NCBI RefSeq assembly: GCF_025947365.1
Contig: NZ_CP110012.1
Location: forward strand, 806,001 to 870,000
Source: Flavobacterium sp. N502540
Lineage (GTDB): Bacteria; Bacteroidota; Bacteroidia; Flavobacteriales; Flavobacteriaceae
DNA: 64,000 nt
Direction: 5' to 3'
A program made the translations under genes and the position numbers. The notes under the pieces were generated by a model. It saw nothing but the letters and a program-made list of their open reading frames with translations. It was not told the DNA's origin and searched no databases. Positions 35,609 through 44,489 of this stretch are shown in pieces (the stretch's first letter is position 1; every line of letters starts with the position of its first letter).

Positions 35609-36493
35609 TTAATTTTTAGCGCTTCGCATCTTTCTTGCCAAAAGTGTGTTTTTCAATAACATCGCAATGGTCATTGGCCCCACTCCACCAGGAACCGGCG
35701 TAATAAATGATGATTTTTTACTTACTCCGTCAAAATCAACGTCACCTGTAATCACATAACCTTTTGGATGCGAAGCATCTTCAACTCTTGTAATTCCAAC
35801 GTCAATTACTACTACTCCCTCTTTTACCATGTCGGCTTTTAAGTAATTTGGCACTCCTAATGCCGTGATAATAATATCAGCACTTCTGGTATACTCTTCA
35901 ATATTTTGGGTTCTGCTGTGTGTTAAAGTAACTGTAGAATCTCCCGGATTTCCTTTACGGCTCATTAAAAGACTCATTGGTCGGCCCACGATATGACTTC
36001 TGCCAATAACAACGGTATGTTTTCCTGCAGTTTCAATATTGTAACGCTCTAATAACTGCATGATTCCAAATGGTGTTGCAGGAATAAAGCTGTCCATCTC
36101 TAAAGCCATTTTTCCAAAATTAGCAGGATGAAAACCGTCAACATCTTTGTCGGGATCAATAGCCATTAGAATCTTTTGTTCGCTGATGTGTTTTGGCAAA
36201 GGTAACTGAACAATAAATCCATCCAGATTATCGTCTTCATTCAGTTCTTTAATTTTTACCAGTAGTTCTGTTTCTGTAATTGTTTCGGGTAAACTCACCA
36301 AAGTCGAATCAAAGCCTATTTGCTGGCAAGATCTCACTTTACTTCCTACGTAAGTTAAACTTGCTCCGTCAGTTCCAACGATTACTGCTGCCAAATGAGG
36401 TACTTTCCCTCCGGCATCTTTTATCGATTGAACTTCGGCTGCAATTTCGTTTTTAATGTCTTCAGCTGTTTTTTTACCGTCTAGTAGTTGCAT
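35609..36493 (-). CDS. folD: Methylenetetrahydrofolate dehydrogenase/cyclohydrolase
   Basis: The 294-residue bifunctional enzyme interconverts 5,10-methylene-THF, methenyl-THF and 10-formyl-THF with NADP+. Motifs are [12 protein letters not shown] (catalytic Tyr and Lys), [25 protein letters not shown] for the cofactor, and [15 protein letters not shown]. It is complete. The ffh gene precedes it on the same strand, but a strong hairpin lies between them. Confidence 0.97.
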   Translation of the reverse strand: MQLLDGKKTAEDIKNEIAAEVQSIKDAGGKVPHLAAVIVGTDGASLTYVGSKVRSCQQIGFDSTLVSLPETITETELLVKIKELNEDDNLDGFIVQLPLPKHISEQKILMAIDPDKDVDGFHPANFGKMALEMDSFIPATPFGIMQLLERYNIETAGKHTVVIGRSHIVGRPMSLLMSRKGNPGDSTVTLTHSRTQNIEEYTRSADIIITALGVPNYLKADMVKEGVVVIDVGITRVEDASHPKGYVITGDVDFDGVSKKSSFITPVPGGVGPMTIAMLLKNTLLARKMRSAKN

Positions 36494-36564
36494 TGTTTTA
36501 TTTTAGTTTCTGATTTAAAATTTCCGGCTTCACGTTAAAAGCGAAACACCTATTTATATTAATC

Positions 36565-36620
36565 AAAAAAGTTTCAAGTTCTAGTTTCATAACCTGAAAC
36601 CTTAAACTTGAAACTTTTTT
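36565..36620 (-). terminator. Terminator of ffh
   Basis: aaaaaagtttcaagtt (36565-36580) is the exact reverse complement of aacttgaaactttttt (36605-36620). It begins 3 nt after the ffh stop, with an inner gtttc/gaaac stem. Confidence 0.88.
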
Positions 36621-36623
36621 ATT

Positions 36624-37976
36624 TTATCTCGGCATTCCGCCTGGCATTCCTTTCATTCCGCCCATCATCTTCATCAGATTTTTTCCACCCGGACCCTGCA
36701 TCATCTTCATCATCTTGCTCATTTGGTCAAACTGCTTCATTAACTGATTTACCTGCTCGACTTTGGTTCCGGAACCTTTAGCGATTCTGGCTTTTCTTTT
36801 CACGTCGATTATCGAAGGTTTACTTCTTTCTATCGGGGTCATCGAGTGGATGATCGCCTCAATATGTTTAAAGGCATCATCTTCTATCTCTACGTCTTTC
36901 ATGGCTTTTGAAGCACCTGGTATCATTCCAACCAAGTCTTTCATGTTACCCATTTTCTTTACTTGCTGAATTTGCGTAAGGAAATCATCAAAACCAAATT
37001 CGTTCTTAGCAATTTTCTTTTGAAGTTTTCTGGCTTCCTCTTCATCAAATTGCTCCTGCGCTCTCTCTACAAGCGACACAACGTCACCCATACCTAAAAT
37101 ACGCTCAGCCATACGATCCGGATAGAAAACATCAATTGCCTCCATCTTCTCTCCTGTACCTACAAATTTGATTGGCTTGTTTACAACCGATTTAATCGAA
37201 ATTGCAGCTCCACCACGTGTATCACCATCTAATTTTGTTAAAATAACTCCATCAAAATTCAGGATGTCATTGAAGGCTTTTGCGGTATTTACAGCGTCCT
37301 GTCCTGTCATAGAATCTACAACAAACAAGGTTTCCTGAGGCTGAATTGCTTTATGAACACGAGCAATTTCATCCATCATTTCCTGATCTACTGCTAAACG
37401 ACCAGCCGTATCGACAATCACTACGTTAAAGCCATTTGCTTTTGCATGTTTGATTGCGTTTTGAGCAATTTCAACAGGATTTTTATTTTCCGGCTCTGAA
37501 TAAACCTCAACACCTATTTGATCTCCCACAACATGTAACTGATTAATCGCCGCAGGACGGTAGATATCACACGCTACTAGAAGTGGTTTCTTATTTTTCT
37601 TTGTCTTTAAGAAATTGGCCAGTTTCCCTGAGAAGGTTGTTTTCCCCGATCCCTGAAGTCCTGACATTAAAATAACAGAAGGATTTCCGGAAAGATTAAC
37701 ACCGGCAACATCACCCCCCATCAATTCCGTTAGTTCGTCTTTAACTAACTTCACCAGTAATTGTCCCGGCTGAAGCGTTGTTAAAACGTCCTGACCAATT
37801 GCCTTTTCTTTTACTTTAGTGGTAAAATCTTTAGCAATTTTAAAGTTAACATCGGCATCAAGTAAGGCACGACGAACTTCTTTTAAAGTATCGGCAACGT
37901 TTACTTCTGTAATTTTACCGTGTCCTTTTAATATATGGAAGGCTTTATCTAACTTATCACTTAAATTATCAAACAT
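36624..37976 (-). CDS. ffh: Signal recognition particle protein Ffh
   Basis: The 450-residue SRP GTPase has an N domain, then a G domain with GLQGSGKTT, DIYRPAAINQL, DTAGRLAVD and TKLDGDTRGGA. The methionine-rich M domain ends MMKMMQGPGGKNLMKMMGG, which binds 4.5S RNA and signal peptides. It is complete and essential for co-translational targeting to SecYEG with FtsY. Confidence 0.97.
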   Translation of the reverse strand: MFDNLSDKLDKAFHILKGHGKITEVNVADTLKEVRRALLDADVNFKIAKDFTTKVKEKAIGQDVLTTLQPGQLLVKLVKDELTELMGGDVAGVNLSGNPSVILMSGLQGSGKTTFSGKLANFLKTKKNKKPLLVACDIYRPAAINQLHVVGDQIGVEVYSEPENKNPVEIAQNAIKHAKANGFNVVIVDTAGRLAVDQEMMDEIARVHKAIQPQETLFVVDSMTGQDAVNTAKAFNDILNFDGVILTKLDGDTRGGAAISIKSVVNKPIKFVGTGEKMEAIDVFYPDRMAERILGMGDVVSLVERAQEQFDEEEARKLQKKIAKNEFGFDDFLTQIQQVKKMGNMKDLVGMIPGASKAMKDVEIEDDAFKHIEAIIHSMTPIERSKPSIIDVKRKARIAKGSGTKVEQVNQLMKQFDQMSKMMKMMQGPGGKNLMKMMGGMKGMPGGMPR

Positions 37977-37998
37977 ACTTTTTTCTTTATTTGAAGTG

Positions 37999-38029
37999 CA
38001 AAGATAATCTAATTAGGCATTTCAGGCAA
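37999..38029 (-). promoter_or_regulatory. Promoter of ffh
   Basis: On the minus strand, TTG (38029-38027), a 20-nt spacer and TATCTTTG (38006-37999) fit the Bacteroidota consensus. The ffh ATG is 22 nt further. Confidence 0.65.
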
Positions 38030-38065
38030 TTTTTATTTAATCACATTTAAACTTGAAGTGTACGC

Positions 38066-38255
38066 TAATTTTACCGCAAGGAGCGCAAAGTTTTACGTAA
38101 AATTTACTATGTTTTTTTGTTTGCAAAGACGCAAAGTCGCAATATCTTTTCTCGCAGATTTAGCTGATATTTTTTCATACATAATCTTAAGAAAAAAGAA
38201 TCTCTCTAATCTGCGAAAACAAAAAAGACGCAAAGAATAAACCTTTGCGCCTTTG
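38066..38255. repeat. Composite palindromic repeats upstream of ffh
   Basis: It contains accgcaaggagcgcaaag and cgcaaagtcgcaa, a tctcgcagattta / aatctgcgaaaa inverted pair, and a final gacgcaaag aataaac ctttgcgcc hairpin. The vocabulary matches the repeat at 3048-3190. Confidence 0.65.
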
Positions 38256-38282
38256 TAACTCTGTCCCTTTTCCCCCTCTTAA

Positions 38283-39968
38283 TTAAAACTGGAAGTAAAT
38301 AAACGGCTGTGAACCGGCAACTGCTGTTGCATAGACTATCCAATACGTGAATCCCAGAATAATTGCTTTTCCGATCAAAGGTGTTTTATCAAAAACTAAT
38401 TTCATTTTAGAGGTGATCGCTTCCGGCAAGACGTGCCAAACGTATCCGAAAAGCATCAATAAAAACACATTTTTGTAACCTATTATGATTGCCTGCCAAT
38501 GTTCCGGCTCAAAGGTTAACTGACCAATATTATTAATCACCTGAAGTGCTGTTTCAAAATCTCTGGCACGGAAAAATATCCAACAGAAAACAACAAAGTG
38601 AAAGGTAATGACGATTGAAAAGAATTTCCATAAAAATCCAGAACCTTTGCCTTCTTTTTTTGGAGGAAAGAATTCCATGAAAATTTTATGAACGGCTAAT
38701 GCCAATCCGTGTAATGCTCCCCAAACAATAAACTGTGCACCGGCTCCGTGCCACAATCCTCCTAAAAGCATCGTGGTAAACAAATTGAAATTGGTCACCA
38801 AGGTTTGGTTTTTCTTTTTCGAAAGTAAAAAGGTCAGGCAGAAAAGCACTAGTGCCCCAATTGCGATCCCTAGTGGAATGAAACTTTCGTTTATGTTTGA
38901 AATTCCCCAAAGCAATAATCCGAAGAAGAATAAACTTGGAAATAAAAACCCTGCGAATGTTCCTTCACGATTTCCACCGATCGAGATATACAAAAAGTCT
39001 TTCAGCCAGGTGGATAGTGAAATATGCCATCTTCTCCAGAAATCAGTGATAGAAGTTGACTTATAAGGCGTTCTAAAGTTGGCCGGAAGTTTGAATCCTA
39101 ACAGCAAAGCGATTCCGATTGCCATATCCGAATATCCTGAAAAATCGCAGTAAATTTGAATAGCATATCCATAAGATGCCATTAAATTTTCGAACGAAGT
39201 ATAATTCATTGGAGTGTCAAAAACACGATCGACAAAGTTTATAGAGATGTAATTTGAAATTACCGTTTTCTTAATCAATCCGCCAATAATCAAAAACAAA
39301 GCGTTGTTTACATCTTCTCTGGTCAGGTTTAATTTCTGATAAATCTGAGGTAAAAAATCCTTTGCTCTAACGATTGGTCCTGCCACCAACTGCGGGAAGA
39401 ACGAAACGAAGAACAGATATTCGATGTAATTTTTGGTTGGTTTAATTTCTTCACGGTAGATTTCGATAATATAACTCATCGACTGGAAGGTATAGAATGA
39501 AATTCCAACCGGCAGAAAAATATCGTGCAGTTCATAATTTCCATGAAACATATCATTGAAAGTAACAATCATGAAGTTCATGTATTTGAAATACCCCAAC
39601 AATCCCAGATTCAGAATTACACTGATCACCAGATAAATTTTCTTTGTACTGTCTTTTGCTTCTCTGTAAATAATCTGACTCAGTCCGTAATCAACAACAG
39701 ACGAAAGTAATAATAGCAGAAAGTAAATTCCACTTGACTTGTAATAAAAGAAAAGCGAAAAGAGAATAACGTATGTTAATCTCAAATAAAATGTTTTGCG
39801 TAAAAAGGCATACACAAAATAAAAAACCAGAAATAATCCGAGGAACAAACCGGTATTAAACAGTAATTTTTCTTCAGGGTTGTATATAAACCAGCTTTGA
39901 ACCTGCTCCGGAGTAATCGCGCCAAAATTCTGAATGAACCAATTATTTATGCTATCTATTGTAATCAA
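38283..39968 (-). CDS. MBOAT family O-acyltransferase (DltB/AlgI/PatA-like)
   Basis: This 561-residue polytopic protein has about twelve membrane segments. The family core is FLPVGISFYTFQSMSYIIEIYR and DFWRRWHISLSTWLKDFLYI. The catalytic-site His is in GGLWHGAGAQF (His407), with a second in WGALHG (His420). Members move acyl groups across the cytoplasmic membrane for O-acetylation of alginate, peptidoglycan or teichoic acids. It starts 1 bp after the stop of an SGNH-LysM gene, so all three genes form one unit. Its acceptor is discussed under that unit. Confidence 0.93.
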   Translation of the reverse strand: MITIDSINNWFIQNFGAITPEQVQSWFIYNPEEKLLFNTGLFLGLFLVFYFVYAFLRKTFYLRLTYVILFSLFFYYKSSGIYFLLLLLSSVVDYGLSQIIYREAKDSTKKIYLVISVILNLGLLGYFKYMNFMIVTFNDMFHGNYELHDIFLPVGISFYTFQSMSYIIEIYREEIKPTKNYIEYLFFVSFFPQLVAGPIVRAKDFLPQIYQKLNLTREDVNNALFLIIGGLIKKTVISNYISINFVDRVFDTPMNYTSFENLMASYGYAIQIYCDFSGYSDMAIGIALLLGFKLPANFRTPYKSTSITDFWRRWHISLSTWLKDFLYISIGGNREGTFAGFLFPSLFFFGLLLWGISNINESFIPLGIAIGALVLFCLTFLLSKKKNQTLVTNFNLFTTMLLGGLWHGAGAQFIVWGALHGLALAVHKIFMEFFPPKKEGKGSGFLWKFFSIVITFHFVVFCWIFFRARDFETALQVINNIGQLTFEPEHWQAIIIGYKNVFLLMLFGYVWHVLPEAITSKMKLVFDKTPLIGKAIILGFTYWIVYATAVAGSQPFIYFQF

Positions 39969-39969
39969 C

Positions 39970-41391
39970 TTAATTCTTTAATTTAAAATTATCGTATGCT
40001 TTTAAAAATGCTTCTGCAAACAAGTTTCCTTGTTTTTCGTATCCTTTTTTAGAATAATGAACCCAATCCGGGCCAATTAATCCAGAGGACTTTAAACCTC
40101 GGATTCCTTCCATCGCTCCCAGTTCATCGTATAAATCCCAAACTGCAAAACCGTCTGTCTTTGCAATTTCAATAATACTTTTTGCGTAATCGCGAATATA
40201 AACATTGGGTCTTCTTGCTTTGAGTAATGAAGGAGGCGGAGTCATCACAAGGATAGAAACCTTACTATTGTGTTCTTTCACATTTTTTATAAAATCTCGC
40301 AATTCCTTTATATACGCCGAAGCTTCCATATGATCGTAGCTTTCATTTGTTCCCAACGAAAGAACTATAAGGTCGCTATGCAATGCTTTTAGCTGTTCAA
40401 AAAATAACGGGTACTTATTATAATCTGAAAACTTGGCTCCATTTACCCCAATGCTGCTGTAAATTAAACCGGGTGTATCTCTTTCTAAAACGATCCCGCT
40501 CAGTTCGTACTTTGAAGCTTCTTTATTTGGAAGTAGAAAAATACGACTCAACGTTTTTTCAGAGTTATAATAATGAGTAAACGAATCCGATTCCAAATTT
40601 AAAGGAACAAATTCTGAACTCGTAATATTTCTGGGTTTAGTCTCGTTTGTTCGGATTTTAAGCGTTCTTCCCGCACGAATGTTATTCGATTTCAGATGAT
40701 TGTCTTTTCTAATATCAGCTACTGAAACATTGTATTTGTCAGCAATTGTCGAGATCGCTTCTCCTTTTTTGATCTTGTGCGTAATTACTTTTCGCTCTGT
40801 AGACTGAATTGTTTTAGTTTGAGAGGATATCGCTAAATCAAACATGTTCTGATTTTGAGGCGTAATAATTTTGATAGTATTGAAATTATACGCAGCATCT
40901 TTAACATTCAGTTCAACAGCAAAACCACCATTGTCTCTCCAAAGTGCAATTCCGCTTAAACCAACGGGAACATTTTTGACAGGATGAATGTTTCGATAAC
41001 TTTCCCAGCCTCTGTTGGAACGAAACCGTTCGTTATAAGAACCATTTGTTTTGGCCAGCTGATACGGAAAAACTAACCCCCGACCGCCATTACCAAACTT
41101 TTGCTGTAGTTTTTTCCTAATCTCATTGGTCATTAAATCACTCTGAATGTGCGAATCTCCCACATGGACCATATTGATTTTTTGACTATTTTGACTTTCG
41201 TTCGACTTCAATTTCAAAAAAAACGGCACTAAGACTTCTGCATTATAAATCCTGTCTCCTGAAAAAGAATCAACAGCGGCTGTATCGGCTTTATGCATCA
41301 TATTTTTTGTAATTGGAATTGAATCTGTCTTTGGTATTTTATCGTTTGTTGAGAAAAAAAGACAACAAAAGAAGATAATTAATCTATTCAT
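39970..41391 (-). CDS. SGNH/GDSL hydrolase-fold protein with an internal LysM domain
   Basis: The protein has 473 residues with an N-terminal hydrophobic signal. SGNH block I is HVGDSHIQSD (Ser80), block III is LSLGTNESYD (Asn349) and block V is DWVHYS (Asp442, His445). Between blocks I and III lies a large insertion that contains a LysM module at about residues 203-247 (HKIKKGEAISTIADKYNVS, then AGRTLKIRT). The triad is intact and the LysM suggests binding to peptidoglycan or chitin-like glycan. It overlaps the upstream SGNH gene by 8 nt and precedes the MBOAT gene. It could be the transferase or the esterase of the pathway. Confidence 0.88.
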   Translation of the reverse strand: MNRLIIFFCCLFFSTNDKIPKTDSIPITKNMMHKADTAAVDSFSGDRIYNAEVLVPFFLKLKSNESQNSQKINMVHVGDSHIQSDLMTNEIRKKLQQKFGNGGRGLVFPYQLAKTNGSYNERFRSNRGWESYRNIHPVKNVPVGLSGIALWRDNGGFAVELNVKDAAYNFNTIKIITPQNQNMFDLAISSQTKTIQSTERKVITHKIKKGEAISTIADKYNVSVADIRKDNHLKSNNIRAGRTLKIRTNETKPRNITSSEFVPLNLESDSFTHYYNSEKTLSRIFLLPNKEASKYELSGIVLERDTPGLIYSSIGVNGAKFSDYNKYPLFFEQLKALHSDLIVLSLGTNESYDHMEASAYIKELRDFIKNVKEHNSKVSILVMTPPPSLLKARRPNVYIRDYAKSIIEIAKTDGFAVWDLYDELGAMEGIRGLKSSGLIGPDWVHYSKKGYEKQGNLFAEAFLKAYDNFKLKN

Positions 41392-42868
41392 TTACGCTAT
41401 CTGTTTTTACCGCTACGGAATCTGTATTGGTCTTCCTGGCTGCTTTCCGTTTGTTGGTATCAGTCTCTCTGTTTACCCGTAATACTTTATATTGCTCGTA
41501 ACCTTTGTTCAATTGATCGTATACTAATTTACCAATAGCTTTTGCCCCACGCTGGTTAAAGTGTGTATAATCTTTATTGGCTCTGGCCGGAGATTCATCT
41601 ACCCATTTCACCATTGATCCGTCACCTCCCATTAAGGTGTACAAATTCACAAATCCGGATTCGGTTTCAAGTGCATATCTTTTTTGTGCTCTCATTAATG
41701 GAACAACGGCTGAATCGGTTTTCATTTCTAAATCGTATTTGGTAGATTTATCGGCTGTAGAAATGATCAGAATCGAAACTCCCGGAAAAGATTCTTTAAT
41801 TTTATTCACCGCTTTGGTCATCCCTCTTTGGTACCAATTGTAATTCTTGGTTCCATAATTTAGAACGTTGGTTCCGTAATGCAGAATAACTAAGTCGTAC
41901 TTTAAACTGTTATTGAACCCTTGCATCACATTGGTATTAAAAGTAGAAATCGGCAAACCTGAATTTCCTCTTTGCGAGAAGTTGTCTACATGAACCCCGT
42001 TTCCGCTATCAAAATTAAAACCGTAGATTGGAATAGAATCAGCATGAATAAAATTGGCTTTGAATCCTTTTATGCTTCCCGAAGTTACTTTTAAAGTATT
42101 AATCAAATTATTCGGCACAAGGCTTTTTCGCAAGGTATCTTTGCCGATAATAAAATTCACATTTCCTTTTTTAGATCCTCTGCCATAATATAAAGTCGGA
42201 CTATCTAAAGTTGTTGCGTGTTTGTTTAAACCTGCTTCGTACTGAACCCAGGTAGTATTTGATTTATCATTGGCAAAAAACACGTGCCCGTTTACTCCAA
42301 ATGGACTCGTTGGATGTTTTACGTTCAAATACGATTGCATTTTCCAGTTTTTGGAAGCCGAAGATTTTACAGAACCACGTGATGCCGCAGATTCTGAATT
42401 GATCGACACAAAGCCAACTCCGCTTCCGCCAAAACGTTCCTGGTAATTGGCGCGAACATCCTGCACAATTAAATCACCATCGGTCATGGAATCTCCATAA
42501 TAGGCAATTCTGACTTTGGCTTGCGGATTATTCTCTAACTGGTATAATTTTTCGTAAAAAGAAATCAGGTATTGGTACCCTTTGTAGTTATCGAAAGTTT
42601 CAGATGGAAATTCGATTCCTTCCGAAGCATCGAAAACAATCTTTTCCCTCATTTCATTTTTCTCCTCTTCGGTCAGACTGTCTCCATCCTGTTCCAGAGA
42701 ATCATTTGCGACTGACTCTAAAAGCAGACTATCGATTAGTACGTTTTTAGAATCTACTTTACTATCCGAAAATATCTTGTCCGGCAAGATTTGCTTAAAT
42801 CCGATGAAAGCTATAAATGCCAGTGCCACAATGGCAAAAGACTGAAAGAAATAAGATTTTGTATTCAC
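41384..42868 (-). CDS. SGNH/GDSL hydrolase-fold membrane-anchored protein
   Basis: This 494-residue protein has an N-terminal membrane anchor (residues 8-27) and an acidic linker. Its SGNH domain has YYGDSMTDGD (Ser127), HYGTN (Asn334) and DYTHFN (Asp433, His436). A region of about 200 residues between blocks I and III is probably an inserted beta domain. A basic and threonine-rich tail follows. It is the first gene of the MBOAT operon. By analogy with AlgJ/AlgX and PatB, one SGNH protein may take the acyl group from the MBOAT protein and place it on the glycan. Confidence 0.88.
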   Translation of the reverse strand: MNTKSYFFQSFAIVALAFIAFIGFKQILPDKIFSDSKVDSKNVLIDSLLLESVANDSLEQDGDSLTEEEKNEMREKIVFDASEGIEFPSETFDNYKGYQYLISFYEKLYQLENNPQAKVRIAYYGDSMTDGDLIVQDVRANYQERFGGSGVGFVSINSESAASRGSVKSSASKNWKMQSYLNVKHPTSPFGVNGHVFFANDKSNTTWVQYEAGLNKHATTLDSPTLYYGRGSKKGNVNFIIGKDTLRKSLVPNNLINTLKVTSGSIKGFKANFIHADSIPIYGFNFDSGNGVHVDNFSQRGNSGLPISTFNTNVMQGFNNSLKYDLVILHYGTNVLNYGTKNYNWYQRGMTKAVNKIKESFPGVSILIISTADKSTKYDLEMKTDSAVVPLMRAQKRYALETESGFVNLYTLMGGDGSMVKWVDESPARANKDYTHFNQRGAKAIGKLVYDQLNKGYEQYKVLRVNRETDTNKRKAARKTNTDSVAVKTDSVNE

Positions 42869-42949
42869 TCGTAATAATAAATTTGAAGAAAGGATTTACT
42901 AAAAATTTGATTTCAAAATTCCTGTTAATTCCTTATAAAAAAATACCCG

Positions 42950-42957
42950 CAAAGATA
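42950..42957 (-). promoter_or_regulatory. -7 box of the MBOAT/SGNH operon
   Basis: TATCTTTG on the minus strand matches TAnnTTTG, about 80 nt upstream of the first gene. The -33 element is not clear. Confidence 0.4.
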
Positions 42958-43008
42958 GAATTAAACAATTAATTTCTAGGTTCTTTTTAACATTAAAATA
43001 ATACAAAA

Positions 43009-43046
43009 AAAAGAGGCTGAACAAATCCAGCCTCTTGATCAAAAAA
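43009..43046 (-). terminator. Terminator at the end of the haem locus
   Basis: aagaggctg (43011-43019) and cagcctctt (43028-43036) with an 8-nt loop and A/T runs on both sides. Confidence 0.85.
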
Positions 43047-43117
43047 AAATAAAAAAAACAAAGTCAATGATTAACTAAATTTTGAAATGAATTGAGTATA
43101 ATTTACTCTTTGTATCT

Positions 43118-44413
43118 TTATTGAACTATAATTTTACCCGTTTTAATTTCCTTGTTTCCTGAACGAATTTTATAGAAATAAATTCCTTTTGCATAACCTG
43201 AAGGAATGTTCCAGCTCACCACCTGATTAGGTGTTACTGTTCCTCTAAAAACTGATTTTTCGTTTCTTATACTTTCAGAATAAACTACTATTTCAATTTC
43301 TTTATTGGTTGAAAAATTTGTAGCAAAATTTACAACTTCGGTTGTTGGGTTTGGGTAGATTAACAACGAATCTTCTTCTGATTGAGTCTTTAAAGCTTGT
43401 TGTTGTAATTGAGAGGTACCATACAATCTTATCTTATTACTATTCGAGCTATGTGAACTATTTACAGATTGAACAGTTCTTAATATGAATGCAGTATGAT
43501 CATTCTGTAAAATACTTATTGCACGCAAATATGGTGTCAAATCCAAATCCTTTGTCGTTTCATCAAATATAATTGGATCTTCTTGGCTTCCCAAAAACCA
43601 TGAATACTTATAATCGCCAAATGCTCCAGTTGGCTGACTCCCTGTTATTGTAGTGCCACTTATTGATATGATATTATTTTCTATAGCAGGAACGTGAGGT
43701 AAAGTTATGGTCACTACATTACTTATAGGTACATTCATGGTACTACCTGTTTTTTTTGCACTTCTTCTGTACTGAGTTGTCTCTAAAAGAATGCCAGGTA
43801 AAATGAAGTCCTTTGTTTCTCCTGGAATCGGCATCCAAACTCCATTAATGTTTTTTTTCTCCCATTGATACTCATATCCTAATGGTACAAAAGTCCCCCC
43901 GATTAGAGGAGCTGTGCTCCCCCTATCAATACTTAGATCCGAAATTATTGTATTCTTGTAATTATGAAAAATTGTAATTTGATTATCAAACGTTGGATTT
44001 GTAGGATTGGTAACTGTTGCCTTGTAATTTACGGTAATCTTAATCATATCGGCTTCATTCTGAAAACAACTCCCATTAGTTGAAAATTTATAAATAACCT
44101 GAGTATCAGAACTCACAGTCTTTTTAAATTTAAAAACAATGTTTGTTTCGTTCTGATAGTAATTCATTATGCTTCCTTTCGAATAGCTAACTAACTGAAG
44201 ACCATCCGTATTGCCACAGGACATGGTTTCAAGAAAAATAGAAGCACTCTCAGTACTACCATAAAATTTCACCAGAATACTTGCTGTACCTTCAACTCCT
44301 GAAGCAACATCGATGGATTTTGTTTTAGAATCGTACTTTACACTACCTTGACAGAATGCTAATTGTATAAAAAAAAGCATCAAAAATAAAAAACTTAAAG
44401 TAATTTTTTTCAT
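43118..44413 (-). CDS. T9SS-sorted secreted protein of unknown function
   Basis: The protein has 431 residues. A signal peptide (ending near FCQG) and a C-terminal type A sorting domain (LLIYPNPTTEVVNFA ... GIYFYKIRSGNKEIKTGKIIVQ) mark it for export by the type IX system and attachment at the surface. The middle contains beta-rich sequence with Ig-like character but no domain I recognise. A strong hairpin lies between hmuY and this gene, so it may be a regulated third member of the haem operon. Surface haem-protein binding is one possibility only. Confidence 0.85.
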   Translation of the reverse strand: MKKITLSFLFLMLFFIQLAFCQGSVKYDSKTKSIDVASGVEGTASILVKFYGSTESASIFLETMSCGNTDGLQLVSYSKGSIMNYYQNETNIVFKFKKTVSSDTQVIYKFSTNGSCFQNEADMIKITVNYKATVTNPTNPTFDNQITIFHNYKNTIISDLSIDRGSTAPLIGGTFVPLGYEYQWEKKNINGVWMPIPGETKDFILPGILLETTQYRRSAKKTGSTMNVPISNVVTITLPHVPAIENNIISISGTTITGSQPTGAFGDYKYSWFLGSQEDPIIFDETTKDLDLTPYLRAISILQNDHTAFILRTVQSVNSSHSSNSNKIRLYGTSQLQQQALKTQSEEDSLLIYPNPTTEVVNFATNFSTNKEIEIVVYSESIRNEKSVFRGTVTPNQVVSWNIPSGYAKGIYFYKIRSGNKEIKTGKIIVQ

Positions 44414-44433
44414 GTTAAATTAAATTAAAGGTT

Positions 44434-44475
44434 AAAAAATAACCCCGAACCAACTGAATTTAGCTAGTTCGGGGT
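44434..44475 (-). terminator. Terminator or attenuator after hmuY
   Basis: accccgaac (44443-44451) and gttcggggt (44467-44475) form the stem, followed on the minus strand by a T run. The next gene's ATG is only about 20 nt beyond, leaving no room for its own promoter. Confidence 0.75.
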
Positions 44476-44489
44476 ACTAGATTATACTA

